From NCBI RefSeq assembly GCF_004681185.1, contig NZ_SRIF01000002.1:911994-975993 (forward strand): a DNA stretch of 64,000 nt, written 5' to 3'. The translations under genes were made by a program, and so were the position numbers. The DNA comes from Haloarcula amylovorans. Its GTDB lineage: Archaea > Halobacteriota > Halobacteria > Halobacteriales > Haloarculaceae. The notes beneath the pieces are model-generated. The model was not told where the DNA came from and ran no database searches. It was given only the letters and a program-made list of their open reading frames with translations. This document shows, one piece after another, positions 17,583 through 25,431 of this stretch (its first letter is position 1; every line of letters begins with the position of its first letter).

Positions 17583-18428
17583 ATGTCTGAGGGGTCGTCG
17601 CCGCTGGCGCGGATTCGAAATCCCGAACATACCGGTGAGAACCGCTGTCTTCCGTGTACCGCGGTCAACCTCGTCATCGCAGTCGCGCTATCGGGACTCG
17701 CGGCGCTGGTTGCAGTCGAACTCGCCGCCGCCGTCGCCGTCGTCTCTGTGGCGGCCATCGCCTTGCGCGGATACCTCGTTCCGGGGACGCCGCGACTCAC
17801 GAAACAGTACCTTCCCGAGCGCGTGCTTCGAGCATTTGGCAAAGACACCACGTCCACCGAACCCGACGATTTCGACACGTTGGAGAAAGTCAGGAACCAC
17901 CGTGAGAACGCCGTCGACGCCGACGCGTTTCTGGCCGAGGAGGGAATCGTCACCGGCGAGGGCGAGGACCGCGAACTCACAGACGAGTTCGTCGCCGCCG
18001 CTGGCGACCAGCTAGATGCCCGGTCGGAGCGCACCGACCTGCGCGACCCGCTGGCGCACGCATTCGAAGTCGAACCCGACGACGTGACCGTCGAACGCGG
18101 CGACCACCCATCCGTGACCGTCGGCCACCGAATCCGCGAGTGGCCCTCACAGAGCGCGCTCAGCGTCGACGTGGCCGCACACGAGGCGTTGACCGAGTGG
18201 ACCGACCGCTGGTCGGATGTCCCGCTCGAACAGCGGGTGAACATGCTGGAGACGATTCGCTCACAGTGGCCGGTGTGTCCGGCCTGTGGCGGGCGGGTCG
18301 AGGGGACCAGCGACGTGCAGACCTCCTGCTGTGGCGTCCACGAGGTGCTCGCCGTCGCCTGCGTCGACTGCGGGGAACGGCTTGCCGAACTCGACCCGAC
18401 GACGCACGCTGGCCGCCTCGTGAGCTAA
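17583..18428 (+). CDS. Hypothetical membrane protein with C-terminal zinc-ribbon-like cysteines
   Basis: A 281-residue protein. An N-terminal cysteine pair (CLPC, residues 22-25) precedes two adjacent hydrophobic helices at about 28-62 (VNLVIAVALSGLAALVAVEL and onwards). A long acidic cytoplasmic region follows, and the C-terminus has C-x2-C pairs (CPACGG, SCCG, CVDCGE) suited to binding zinc. I see no catalytic signature. It shares strand with its neighbours but has its own 39-bp leader. Function unknown. Confidence 0.7.
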   Translation: MSEGSSPLARIRNPEHTGENRCLPCTAVNLVIAVALSGLAALVAVELAAAVAVVSVAAIALRGYLVPGTPRLTKQYLPERVLRAFGKDTTSTEPDDFDTLEKVRNHRENAVDADAFLAEEGIVTGEGEDRELTDEFVAAAGDQLDARSERTDLRDPLAHAFEVEPDDVTVERGDHPSVTVGHRIREWPSQSALSVDVAAHEALTEWTDRWSDVPLEQRVNMLETIRSQWPVCPACGGRVEGTSDVQTSCCGVHEVLAVACVDCGERLAELDPTTHAGRLVS

Positions 18429-18502
18429 CCGTACTGCCGAGTCTCCAAACGCCGCCGCGGCAGCGTAGAAACTTTCAAGCCGATAGCCGCTGGCGAAACC
18501 GT

Positions 18503-18934
18503 ATGGCAAAGCGTATTCTCGTCCCCGTAGACGGGTCGGATCAGGCCAGCGCGGCCGCGACATTCGTCGCCGAGAACTACCCGGACGCGGCAGTCGTCTT
18601 CCTCCACGTCATCAACCCGGCCGAGGCGGGCTACAGCGCGCAGGCGTCCATGCCGTCGTTCTCCGAGGAGTGGTACCAACAGAAGAAGTCGGCGGCCGAG
18701 ACGCTGTTCGACAGTCTCGAAGCCGAAGCCCGCGAGAGCGGCGTCGAGACGGTAGAGCGCGTTCTGGAGGTCGGCCGCCCGACCCAGACCATCGTCGAGT
18801 ACGCTGAGGATCACGACGTCGACCAGATCGTGATGGGGAGCCACGGCCGGTCGGGCGTCTCACGAATTCTACTCGGAAGCGTCGCCGAGACTGTCGTTCG
18901 ACGGGCGACGGTGCCCGTAACCGTCATCCGCTGA
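18503..18934 (+). CDS. Universal stress protein, UspA family
   Basis: A 143-residue protein with an adenine-nucleotide alpha-hydrolase-like fold. It starts with RILVPVDGSDQASAAA and has the ATP-binding signature GSHGRSGVSRILLGS (G-x2-G-x9-G-S type), so it belongs to the ATP-binding subgroup. Proteins of this family act in stress survival, usually as dimers in the cytoplasm. The ATG at 18503 is chosen because the first beta strand begins there; the longer open frame upstream overlaps the preceding gene. Confidence 0.92.
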   Translation: MAKRILVPVDGSDQASAAATFVAENYPDAAVVFLHVINPAEAGYSAQASMPSFSEEWYQQKKSAAETLFDSLEAEARESGVETVERVLEVGRPTQTIVEYAEDHDVDQIVMGSHGRSGVSRILLGSVAETVVRRATVPVTVIR

Positions 18935-18955
18935 CGGTGAGGCGACCGCGAGGAC

Positions 18956-19006
18956 TGCCGTGATTACGCGTGAGAAACCACGGCTGTGTTGCCGTGATTA
19001 CGCGTG
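18956..19006. repeat. Exact 17-bp direct repeat spanning the 3' end of a usp gene
   Basis: TGCCGTGATTACGCGTG occurs at 18956-18972 and again at 18990-19006, 34 bp apart. The right copy includes the stop codon of the convergent UspA gene (18998), so the left copy is a duplicated gene tail in the intergenic space, like the arrangement after the lrp gene at 3.2 kb. Confidence 0.8.
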
Positions 19007-19441
19007 CCGCACGATGTGCACGTCGTACTGCGGGTCCTCCGAGACCGGTGCGCCGACGCTCGACACGGGACTGGAGACGCGGCCCGCGTTCTCGCTGCCG
19101 ACGAACACGATAGAGGCGTCCACCTCGTTCGCCACCGAGCGAATCGTCCGGACTACGTCCGTCGTGACCGAGGCCATCTCGCTAACGGCTTCGGGAATTT
19201 CGTAGCGGAACTCGGCGTCGGGGGCCACGTCCGCGACCCGGTCGCGGAGTCGGTCGGCGATGGTCTCGGGATCGAACGGGTCGTTGGCGCTGAGCCAGCC
19301 GCGTTCTAACGCGTAGTCCGGTTCGTCGGGAACGACCGCGAGTACCAGTACGTCCTCACCGGTGTACCCCGCGAACTCTGTCGCGCGTTCGAGGGCCGCT
19401 TCCGAGAGATCCGAGCCGTCGTAGGGGACGAGCAACGTCAT
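18998..19441 (-). CDS. Universal stress protein, UspA-like
   Basis: A 147-residue UspA-fold protein, convergent with the one at 18503. It starts MTLLVPYDGSDLSEAALERA. The usual G-x2-G-x9-G(S/T) ATP loop is degenerate: the corresponding region reads VGSENAGRVSSPVSSVGAPV, so it may bind ATP poorly or not at all. The frame is open 14 codons further upstream, but the Usp fold begins at the chosen ATG. This subgroup is common in haloarchaea and of unknown specific role. Confidence 0.85.
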   Translation of the reverse strand: MTLLVPYDGSDLSEAALERATEFAGYTGEDVLVLAVVPDEPDYALERGWLSANDPFDPETIADRLRDRVADVAPDAEFRYEIPEAVSEMASVTTDVVRTIRSVANEVDASIVFVGSENAGRVSSPVSSVGAPVSEDPQYDVHIVRHA

Positions 19442-19661
19442 GTCCGGGGCTTCGCCGGAGAGCGATAAAAAAGATAGCGCCATCTCGTTGTCACGTGCTA
19501 TGAAACCCGTCGGCCGCCACTCCCACAGACACCGGACGCGACGAGCGACGTCAGTTGTACCTGTTCACTCTCTCTGTTCTCTCTTCTCGGCTCAAACGAC
19601 GCAGGCAGCGAGGACTCGGACGGACACATATACGGAACTACGGCGTGCAGTTGGACTCGCA

Positions 19662-19859
19662 ATGTCCGCCGATTCGCGCCCCAAATGGGAGTACAAGACG
19701 TTCGAACCGCCGAAAGGGCTGACCAAGCGGGAGACGGTCGACCCGACGGACGAACTGAACGAACTCGGCACGGAGGGATGGGAACTCGTCGAATCTATCA
19801 GTTACGACGGCGGCGGGACGAAGCTACTCGTCTTCAAGCGTCGGGTACTCGATGAGTGA
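19662..19859 (+). CDS. DUF4177-like small protein
   Basis: A 65-residue protein with WEYKTFEPP at the start and LNELGTEGWELVESISYDGG in the middle. This is the DUF4177 pattern (a strand, then a helix with an invariant GWEL, then two strands ending in a K-R rich edge). The ATG at 19662 is preferred over the upstream open frame, which shows no coding character. It overlaps the next gene by 8 bp, so the two are probably co-translated. Function of the family is unknown. Confidence 0.75.
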   Translation: MSADSRPKWEYKTFEPPKGLTKRETVDPTDELNELGTEGWELVESISYDGGGTKLLVFKRRVLDE

Positions 19860-20853
19860 CACCAATCTCTCGACGGACGATACGCTGCGCGAACGGACCG
19901 ACGTGAACAAGTACTGGTTCTGGCTCCTCCTCCAGGCCAACCGATGGGGACTCGCCATCGGCGTGGCGTTTCTCATCTTCGCGACGTTCATGCTCTGGGG
20001 GGCGTTGAAACCGGTGTCCATTCAGTCGACTATGCAATCGAGCGACATGGTCGAAACGTTGTTCGCCGGACTCGTCGGCGCGATTATCACGGGGACGACG
20101 CTGGTCGTCACGATCAACCAACTCGTCCTCTCTCAGGAAATCGGGTCACTCGGCAGCCAGCGCGAGCGGATGGATATCACGATGGACTTCCGACAAAACA
20201 CCGACGAGCTGCTCGGGACGACGACGCCGGCCGACCCCGCGCTGTACCTGCAAGCGCTTATCGAGACGAGCGAACAGCGAGCGAAGACCCTCCGAGAAAC
20301 GCTCTCTGCGGACGAGCACGGGGACCTCGCCGAGAAGGTCGACGTCTACGTCGAGGACCTCTTAGAGAACGCCGACCGCGCTCGTGAGCATCTCGAAGAC
20401 GTCGACTTCGGGACGTTCGACGTGCTGTCGCCCGCGCTCGACTACAACTACGACCGGAAGATGCACGACATCCGACGGCTCAGACTGGATCAGGGCGACG
20501 ACCTCGCCGACGAGGAGCGGGAAGCGTTCACGGCTCTCCTCGAAGCACTCACGATGTACGGGCCGGTCCGAGAGTACATCAAAGACCTCTACATCCAGTG
20601 GGCGCTGGTGAAGCTTTCGCGGGCGATTCTGTACGCAGCGGTCATCGCGCTCACCGTCGCCGGTGGAATGGTCGTCTTCGTCGATCCGACGACGTTCCAG
20701 GGAACGTTCCTCGGGTTTTCGCACATTCTCTGGGTTGTCAGCGCCGCTTTCGCCATCTCTGCGCTGCCGTTTCTTCTCTTTACGGCGTACATCTTACGGC
20801 TCGCAACGCTCGCGAAACAGACGCTCTCGATGGGACCGCTCATCCTCAGCTGA
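19852..20853 (+). CDS. Hypothetical integral membrane protein
   Basis: A 333-residue protein with two hydrophobic helices near the N-terminus (about residues 33-52 and 70-92). A long charged helical middle region carries coiled-coil-like heptads (KVDVYVEDLLENADRAREHL). Two more helices lie near the C-terminus (about 255-275 and 290-315). The layout suggests a large soluble domain held between paired membrane anchors. I do not recognise a family. It begins within the stop region of the DUF4177-like gene, which links the two functionally. Confidence 0.7.
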   Translation: MSDTNLSTDDTLRERTDVNKYWFWLLLQANRWGLAIGVAFLIFATFMLWGALKPVSIQSTMQSSDMVETLFAGLVGAIITGTTLVVTINQLVLSQEIGSLGSQRERMDITMDFRQNTDELLGTTTPADPALYLQALIETSEQRAKTLRETLSADEHGDLAEKVDVYVEDLLENADRAREHLEDVDFGTFDVLSPALDYNYDRKMHDIRRLRLDQGDDLADEEREAFTALLEALTMYGPVREYIKDLYIQWALVKLSRAILYAAVIALTVAGGMVVFVDPTTFQGTFLGFSHILWVVSAAFAISALPFLLFTAYILRLATLAKQTLSMGPLILS

Positions 20854-20877
20854 GCATCGTCGGCAGACCTCCCGGTC

Positions 20878-21936
20878 TCAGAAGATGTTCGCCTGCTGAT
20901 AGACGCTGATGCCGTCCATCGTGATTTCGTAGGGCTTCGTCTCCCGGGAGTGGTTGGCGTTGCGTATCTTCTGGATTTCGACGGCCAGTCGCGTTTCCCG
21001 AGTTTCGGAACGGACGTACTGGAGGACGAAGACGGCGTCTGTGAGGTACTCGATGATGCCGTGTCTGGAGGCGTAGGGGTTGTCCTCGCTGGCCTCGGAG
21101 GTGAGCATCGTCGTCACCCCAGCGGCCTTCAGCGAGCGGGTGAAGTCGAACACTTCGGTACGGCGCTTAGCGGGACTATCGTACATCATCTCCAGCAGCG
21201 AGACGGAGTCGAGCACCAGCCGGTCGGCGTCGAAGTCCTCGATAAGATCGGGTAGCTCCCCGCGGATGTTGTCGAGGCTGTTGGCCATCTCGACGGGGTC
21301 TAAGTCGACCACCGCCAGCTGCTCGTTGGTCTCGTACTCGTCGAAGCCCCACCCGCGGTCGTTTGCGGTGTCCATGATAGCCGAGTGGGACTGTTCGAGC
21401 GTGATGAACACGCAGTTCTCGCCCCGTTCGAGCCCGTGATGGAGAAACTGCAGTCCGAACGTGGTCTTGCCGGTCCCCGCCGACCCGACGGTGACGACCA
21501 GATGCCGTTCGGGAATTCCGCCCTGTATCATCTGGTCGAGTCCGTCGATGCCGATGTCGATGCGCGGGATGTCAGACTCGAAATCCTCGTCCGCGAACTC
21601 GCCGTCGCTTCCGCCGCCATCCGGACCGGCCGCCGAATCGAACGCGCTGGCGAAGTCGTCGTCGAAGAGTCCGCCACTGCCGCCGTCGCTTTCGCTAAAC
21701 TGATCGTTGCCATCGGAACCCCCGAACGGACTTTCGTCGGCATCGAACGGGCTTTCACTGCCGTCGTCGAACGGGCTTTCACTGCCGTCGTCGAACGGAC
21801 TGTCTCCACTGTTTTCGACCGGACTCTCGGCACTCTCAGTGTCGCTATCGGCGGAGCGTGCGGCGTCGGATGACTGGGTCGCGGTTTCTTCGTCGACGGC
21901 GCTCTCGAACCAGTCGTCCCCCTCCTCGTCGCTCAT
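20878..21936 (-). CDS. KaiC/RadA-like ATPase with acidic repetitive N-terminus
   Basis: A 352-residue protein of the KaiC-domain family. Residues ~1-125 are a low-complexity acidic tail with SPFDDGSE repeats. The ATPase begins at IPRIDIGIDGLDQMIQGGIP; Walker A is GSAGTGKTT, and Walker B is DRLVLDSVS. Relatives include GvpD, ArlH and circadian-like KaiC proteins; many act as signalling ATPases rather than recombinases. The ATG at 21936 is preferred to an in-frame GTG four codons earlier. It is divergent from NAD kinase. Specific role unknown. Confidence 0.85.
   Translation of the reverse strand: MSDEEGDDWFESAVDEETATQSSDAARSADSDTESAESPVENSGDSPFDDGSESPFDDGSESPFDADESPFGGSDGNDQFSESDGGSGGLFDDDFASAFDSAAGPDGGGSDGEFADEDFESDIPRIDIGIDGLDQMIQGGIPERHLVVTVGSAGTGKTTFGLQFLHHGLERGENCVFITLEQSHSAIMDTANDRGWGFDEYETNEQLAVVDLDPVEMANSLDNIRGELPDLIEDFDADRLVLDSVSLLEMMYDSPAKRRTEVFDFTRSLKAAGVTTMLTSEASEDNPYASRHGIIEYLTDAVFVLQYVRSETRETRLAVEIQKIRNANHSRETKPYEITMDGISVYQQANIF
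21743..21800. repeat. 24-bp tandem repeat encoding SPFDDGSE
   Basis: TCGAACGGGCTTTCACTGCC plus GTCG repeats exactly at 21743 and 21767, and a diverging third unit starts at 21791. On the minus strand this codes for SPFDDGSE repeats in the disordered N-terminal tail of the KaiC-like protein. The near identity at DNA level implies recent slippage, so copy number may vary between strains. Confidence 0.85.
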
Positions 21937-22047
21937 CGTCCCGACCACCGGCCACGGACGCAGGCCATGGAATCCGATTTATTCCCAGACGGATATAACC
22001 TTGCCGTCGTGCAGGGTTTATACGTACCCGCCGGAAACTCACGGGTA

Positions 22048-22899
22048 ATGACCGTCGGTATCGTCGCCCAGCGGGACAACGACCGGGCGATGTCGCTTGC
22101 GAGTGAGCTGGCCGACCGCCTCGCGGACGTGGACGCGTCGGTGGCCGTAGACGAGACGACGGGCGAGGCGCTCGTCGACCACGACGCGTGGCAGGCGGCC
22201 CGACCGACCAGCAGACCGGTCGAGGAGATGCGCGACTGCGACCTCGTCGTCAGCATCGGCGGCGACGGGACGTTTCTCTACGCCGCCCGCGGTGCGGGGT
22301 CGACGCCGCTGATGGGCGTCAACCTCGGCGAGGTCGGCTTTCTGAATGCCCTGGCTCCCGAGGAGGCCGTCGAGACGGTCGTCGCGGAGGTCGAACACAT
22401 CCAGAAGACCGGAAGCGCTCGCACCCGGGCGATGCCGCGGCTGCGGGCCAGCGGTCCCGGCTGGGAGCTCTCGCCCGCGCTCAACGAGGTAGTCGTCCAG
22501 GGAACGCACCGCGGGAGCGGCGGCGGCGGGGAGTTCGAAGTGTACGTCGACGGATCGCTGTACACCAGTGGCCACGCGGACGGAGTGCTGGTAGCGACGC
22601 CGACGGGTTCGACGGCGTACAATCTAAGTGAGGGCGGCCCGCTCGTCCACCCCGACGTTCCCGCCCTCGTCGTCACGGGGATGGCCCCGGACGACGGGAT
22701 GCCGCCGCTGGTGGTGAGCGCCGACAGCGACATCTTGGTAGAGCTGACGGACGCCGAAAACGGCGTCGTCGTAAGCGACGGGCGAGTGCGCCAAGAGATC
22801 TCGCCGCCGGAACGGGTGTCGCTGACACGAGCGAGCGAACCCATCCGGCTGGCCGGGCCACCGCTCGATTTTTTCACTGCGCTCGGGAAACTAGCCTAG
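22048..22899 (+). CDS. nadK: NAD kinase
   Basis: A 283-residue ATP-NAD kinase that phosphorylates NAD to NADP. The diagnostic GGDGT lies in VVSIGGDGTFLYAA, followed by GVNLGEVGFLN; the second half has VATPTGSTAYNLSEGGPL. The ATG at 22048 begins MTVGIVAQRDN, the usual start; an upstream in-frame ATG at 21967 would add 27 residues overlapping the KaiC-like promoter. It is divergent from the KaiC-like gene, and its 3' end overlaps a small convergent membrane gene by 4 bp. Confidence 0.93.
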   Translation: MTVGIVAQRDNDRAMSLASELADRLADVDASVAVDETTGEALVDHDAWQAARPTSRPVEEMRDCDLVVSIGGDGTFLYAARGAGSTPLMGVNLGEVGFLNALAPEEAVETVVAEVEHIQKTGSARTRAMPRLRASGPGWELSPALNEVVVQGTHRGSGGGGEFEVYVDGSLYTSGHADGVLVATPTGSTAYNLSEGGPLVHPDVPALVVTGMAPDDGMPPLVVSADSDILVELTDAENGVVVSDGRVRQEISPPERVSLTRASEPIRLAGPPLDFFTALGKLA

Positions 22900-23183
22900 C
22901 GGCGGCCGACGGCGTACAGCACCGGCGCGAGCGCCAGCAAGACGATGCCGACGACTTTGTACTGAAACGCCGTCCCCAGAAAGCTGCCGGCGTTCGGTTC
23001 CAGCATTCCCGTGGGGAGGATGAGTAACAGCGCACCGATACTGATGGTGTGGATGCCGAGCACGCGGAGCGACCGCATGGGCAAGATGCCGAGGATCCCG
23101 ACGACGAACCCGAAGAGTAGCACGTCGCCGACGGTGTAGTTAAGCAGGAAACTGTCGACGAGTTGCAGCGGTGGCGCGAGCAT
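22896..23183 (-). CDS. Small hypothetical membrane protein
   Basis: A 95-residue protein with three predicted helices (about 18-37, 40-62 and 72-92: VGDVLLFGFVVGILGILP, VLGIHTISIGALLLILP, YKVVGIVLLALAPVLYAVG). No enzyme motif is seen. It is convergent with nadK and overlaps its stop by 4 bp. Similar small proteins occur beside nadK in haloarchaea as I recall, but this is not verified. Function unknown. Confidence 0.65.
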   Translation of the reverse strand: MLAPPLQLVDSFLLNYTVGDVLLFGFVVGILGILPMRSLRVLGIHTISIGALLLILPTGMLEPNAGSFLGTAFQYKVVGIVLLALAPVLYAVGRR

Positions 23184-23329
23184 TCCTGTTCCGAATCTCG
23201 CCGTGACGCAATCTTTAAAGTTCCGTTACGTCACCGCTCCTCGGTGTGTCCCGAGTCATCTCCGGCCGAGTAGCGGTACTGAACGGCCACTAGTACTTAT
23301 ATGAGGGGGGACAGCAATTAGGCAGTACC

Positions 23330-23905
23330 GTGTCAGAGTCCACTGCGGACGCGACTGTCCTCGTCGTCGACGACGAAGAGGAGGTCGCAGATGTCTACGC
23401 GTTGCGGCTCCGCAACCACTACCAGACGGAGACTGCGTACGGGGGGCAGGCGGCGCTCGACCGCATCGACGACGATATCGACGTCGTACTGTTGGACCGA
23501 CGGATGCCGGACGTCGCCGGCGACGAGGTGCTCGCGGAGATTCGCGAGCGAGACGTCTCGACTCGCGTCATCATGATAACCGCGGTCGATCCGGATTTCG
23601 ATATCATCGAACTGCCGTTCGACGACTATCTCTGTAAACCCGTCGAGAAGGAGGCGCTCGTCGCAGCCATCGACCAGCAGCTGGCCGCCCGTCGCTACGA
23701 CGACCGACTCGCCGAGTATCTCGAACTCACGTCGAAACTCACGCTACTGGAAGAGGAGAAACAGCCCCAGACGCTCGAAGCGGACGAACGTGTCGACGCG
23801 CTCCAGCGCCGGGTCACCCGACTGAAAGCGGAGATGGACGACGCGCTCGTCGAGTTCGAGGACACCGGTACCGCGTTCGAACAGACCGGACGCGGGTCGA
23901 AGTGA
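23330..23905 (+). CDS. Response regulator with HalX C-terminal domain
   Basis: A 191-residue two-component receiver protein. The receiver domain covers residues 8-120 with acidic pocket VVDDEEE, phosphoacceptor Asp56 in VVLLDRRMPD, and Lys103 in LCKPV. The C-terminal ~70 residues form the HalX domain, a coiled-coil-like module found in haloarchaeal regulators and lacking a known DNA-binding motif. Translation starts at GTG 23330; TATA-like TTATATGA lies ~30 bp upstream, so the transcript is probably leaderless. A membrane PAS protein without kinase domain lies convergent and may be related. Confidence 0.9.
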   Translation: MSESTADATVLVVDDEEEVADVYALRLRNHYQTETAYGGQAALDRIDDDIDVVLLDRRMPDVAGDEVLAEIRERDVSTRVIMITAVDPDFDIIELPFDDYLCKPVEKEALVAAIDQQLAARRYDDRLAEYLELTSKLTLLEEEKQPQTLEADERVDALQRRVTRLKAEMDDALVEFEDTGTAFEQTGRGSK

Positions 23906-23917
23906 CGAGAGCCAACG

Positions 23918-24526
23918 CTACGACGACGTATCGACGGGCGTGAAAACGAGGTAGCCGCTACTCGCGCCATCGACCGTGCGCAGCCGAAACGAGACGGGGC
24001 CGCCCGGGGTCTCGGCGGTGACGACGGTGTCTACGTCTCCTTCGAGGACTGTCTCAGTATCGAGCGTCTCGATGCCCGCGACTGGCAGTGTCTCCGAGAG
24101 CGGTGTCCCTTCCAGTCGATCGGGCGGCACGTCGAAGCGCTCGCCGAAGGCGCGGTTCGCGGCGCGGACGACGAGCCCGTGGCCCGTCTCGGCGTAGTAC
24201 AACACCGGGTCGGGGTGGCCATCGAAGAGGTCGGTCGGTTCCGGCCCGTCGGATACTGACGGGGAGACATCGACTGTCATCGTCTCGTCGGTCGTCTCCA
24301 GGTCGTCCTCTGACTGTAGCAGTTGGGCGAGCGCACCGAAGCCGCCGCCAAGTGCGACGCCGAGTCCGAGCGCGACCTCTCGGCTCACCGGGAGGTCGAC
24401 GAGACTGTCCGCGGCCAGCAGGAGTGCCGCGAGCGCGACGGCACCGCCGGCGATCCAGACGACGATGCCGCCGACGCTACGCAGTCGTCCCGTGTCCCCC
24501 GTCTCGTCGTCCACTCCTTCGACCAT
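23918..24526 (-). CDS. Membrane-anchored PAS domain protein without kinase module
   Basis: A 202-residue protein with two N-terminal helices (about 20-40 and 50-68) and a PAS-like sensor fold from ~95 onwards: LFDGHPDPVLYYAETGHGLV, then VRAANRAFGERFDVPPDRLEG and RLRTVDGASSGYLVFTPV. PAS domains bind small ligands or sense redox or light. There is no histidine kinase, GAF-kinase or cyclase domain after it. It is convergent with the HalX response regulator (12-bp gap). It could modulate a partner kinase encoded elsewhere. Confidence 0.75.
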   Translation of the reverse strand: MVEGVDDETGDTGRLRSVGGIVVWIAGGAVALAALLLAADSLVDLPVSREVALGLGVALGGGFGALAQLLQSEDDLETTDETMTVDVSPSVSDGPEPTDLFDGHPDPVLYYAETGHGLVVRAANRAFGERFDVPPDRLEGTPLSETLPVAGIETLDTETVLEGDVDTVVTAETPGGPVSFRLRTVDGASSGYLVFTPVDTSS

Positions 24527-24620
24527 CGTTCACGCTCTCGTCGGGCGACGGGTTAACGTTTTTCGAGACGAGCCGAGACGCGCCGATCTGACAGGAATTC
24601 GTCTCGATGGCCGCGTAACG

Positions 24621-25247
24621 TCACTCGGTGTCCGCGGCCAGTACTCTGTTCTCGATGTAGTCGTCGATGGCGTCGCGCATCGCCGGCATGGGGTCGTCGT
24701 TTCGCGTCGCGTTCTGGAGCGTGATGCCGTCGAGCGTAGCCATAAGGAACTGTGCGGTACGGTCGGGGTCGACGTCCACGAAGACGCCTTTCTCGACTCC
24801 CTCCTCGATGAGTCCCGAGATGCGCTCAGTGAAGCGTCGGTCTGTCTCGGTGAACTTCGCTCGGTACTCCGGGTTTCGAACTGCCTGTGCACGGAGTTCG
24901 ACGTACGCCTCTAGAAACTCTTCCTCTGCCGGTATCTCCTCGCAGAAGTCGTACGAGCCGAGGATGATGCCGAAGAACGTCTTCAAGTCGGCCTCCGGGT
25001 CGCCGGACGTCTCTAGCTGGAAGACGCGATCGAACTCTTCGAGGATGAACGAAAGAAAAGAGAGTAACAGGTCGTCTTTCCCGTCGAAGTGGTGGTAGAA
25101 CGTCGACTTGCTGAGGTCGGCCTCGTCGGCGATGCGTTGGATAGAGAGTCCCGCATATCCGTGTTCCTGTAGCGCGTAAAACGTCGCACGCATGATCGCC
25201 TCGTGCGAGTCCACCGGTTCGCCGGTGAACGGCATCTCGTCGGTCAT
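24621..25247 (-). CDS. TetR/AcrR family transcriptional repressor
   Basis: A 208-residue regulator. Residues 13-62 form the TetR N-terminal helix-turn-helix (IMRATFYALQEHGYAGLSIQ, then IADEADLSKSTFYHHFDGKD). The remainder is an all-helical ligand-binding and dimerisation domain. It is divergent from a surface-protein/RND exporter pair, and the intergenic region holds two identical-pattern operator-like sites (25250 and 25316). By analogy with AcrR systems it likely represses itself and the exporter until a ligand binds. Confidence 0.92.
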   Translation of the reverse strand: MTDEMPFTGEPVDSHEAIMRATFYALQEHGYAGLSIQRIADEADLSKSTFYHHFDGKDDLLLSFLSFILEEFDRVFQLETSGDPEADLKTFFGIILGSYDFCEEIPAEEEFLEAYVELRAQAVRNPEYRAKFTETDRRFTERISGLIEEGVEKGVFVDVDPDRTAQFLMATLDGITLQNATRNDDPMPAMRDAIDDYIENRVLAADTE

Positions 25248-25249
25248 CC

Positions 25250-25266
25250 CGAACGAATATTCGGTC
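25250..25266 (-). promoter_or_regulatory. Probable TetR operator 1
   Basis: Read on the minus strand this 17-bp site is GACCGAATATTCGTTCG, matching the pattern GACCGAANNTTCGTTCG of the second site exactly outside the two central bases. It lies 3-19 bp upstream of the TetR start codon, so binding there would block transcription of the repressor gene itself. Confidence 0.7.
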
Positions 25267-25315
25267 GGGCATGAAAAACCCTTCGTACCAGTTGGGGACC
25301 GGAACGTTGATATTG

Positions 25316-25332
25316 GACCGAACGTTCGTTCG
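25316..25332 (+). promoter_or_regulatory. Probable TetR operator 2
   Basis: GACCGAACGTTCGTTCG, the same 17-bp pattern as the site at 25250 but in the opposite orientation; centres are 66 bp apart. It lies 100 bp upstream of the surface-protein/exporter operon and includes the palindromic core GAACGTTC. A half-site-like GGAACGTTG lies between the two. Confidence 0.7.
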
Positions 25333-25431
25333 ATACGAGATGACCGATTGGACGTTCGGGTCCGCCACCGCCGACGACCCGAGATTCGTATCGACTGCAG
25401 CGACCTCTTCTGACACCACTTCCATCAACGT

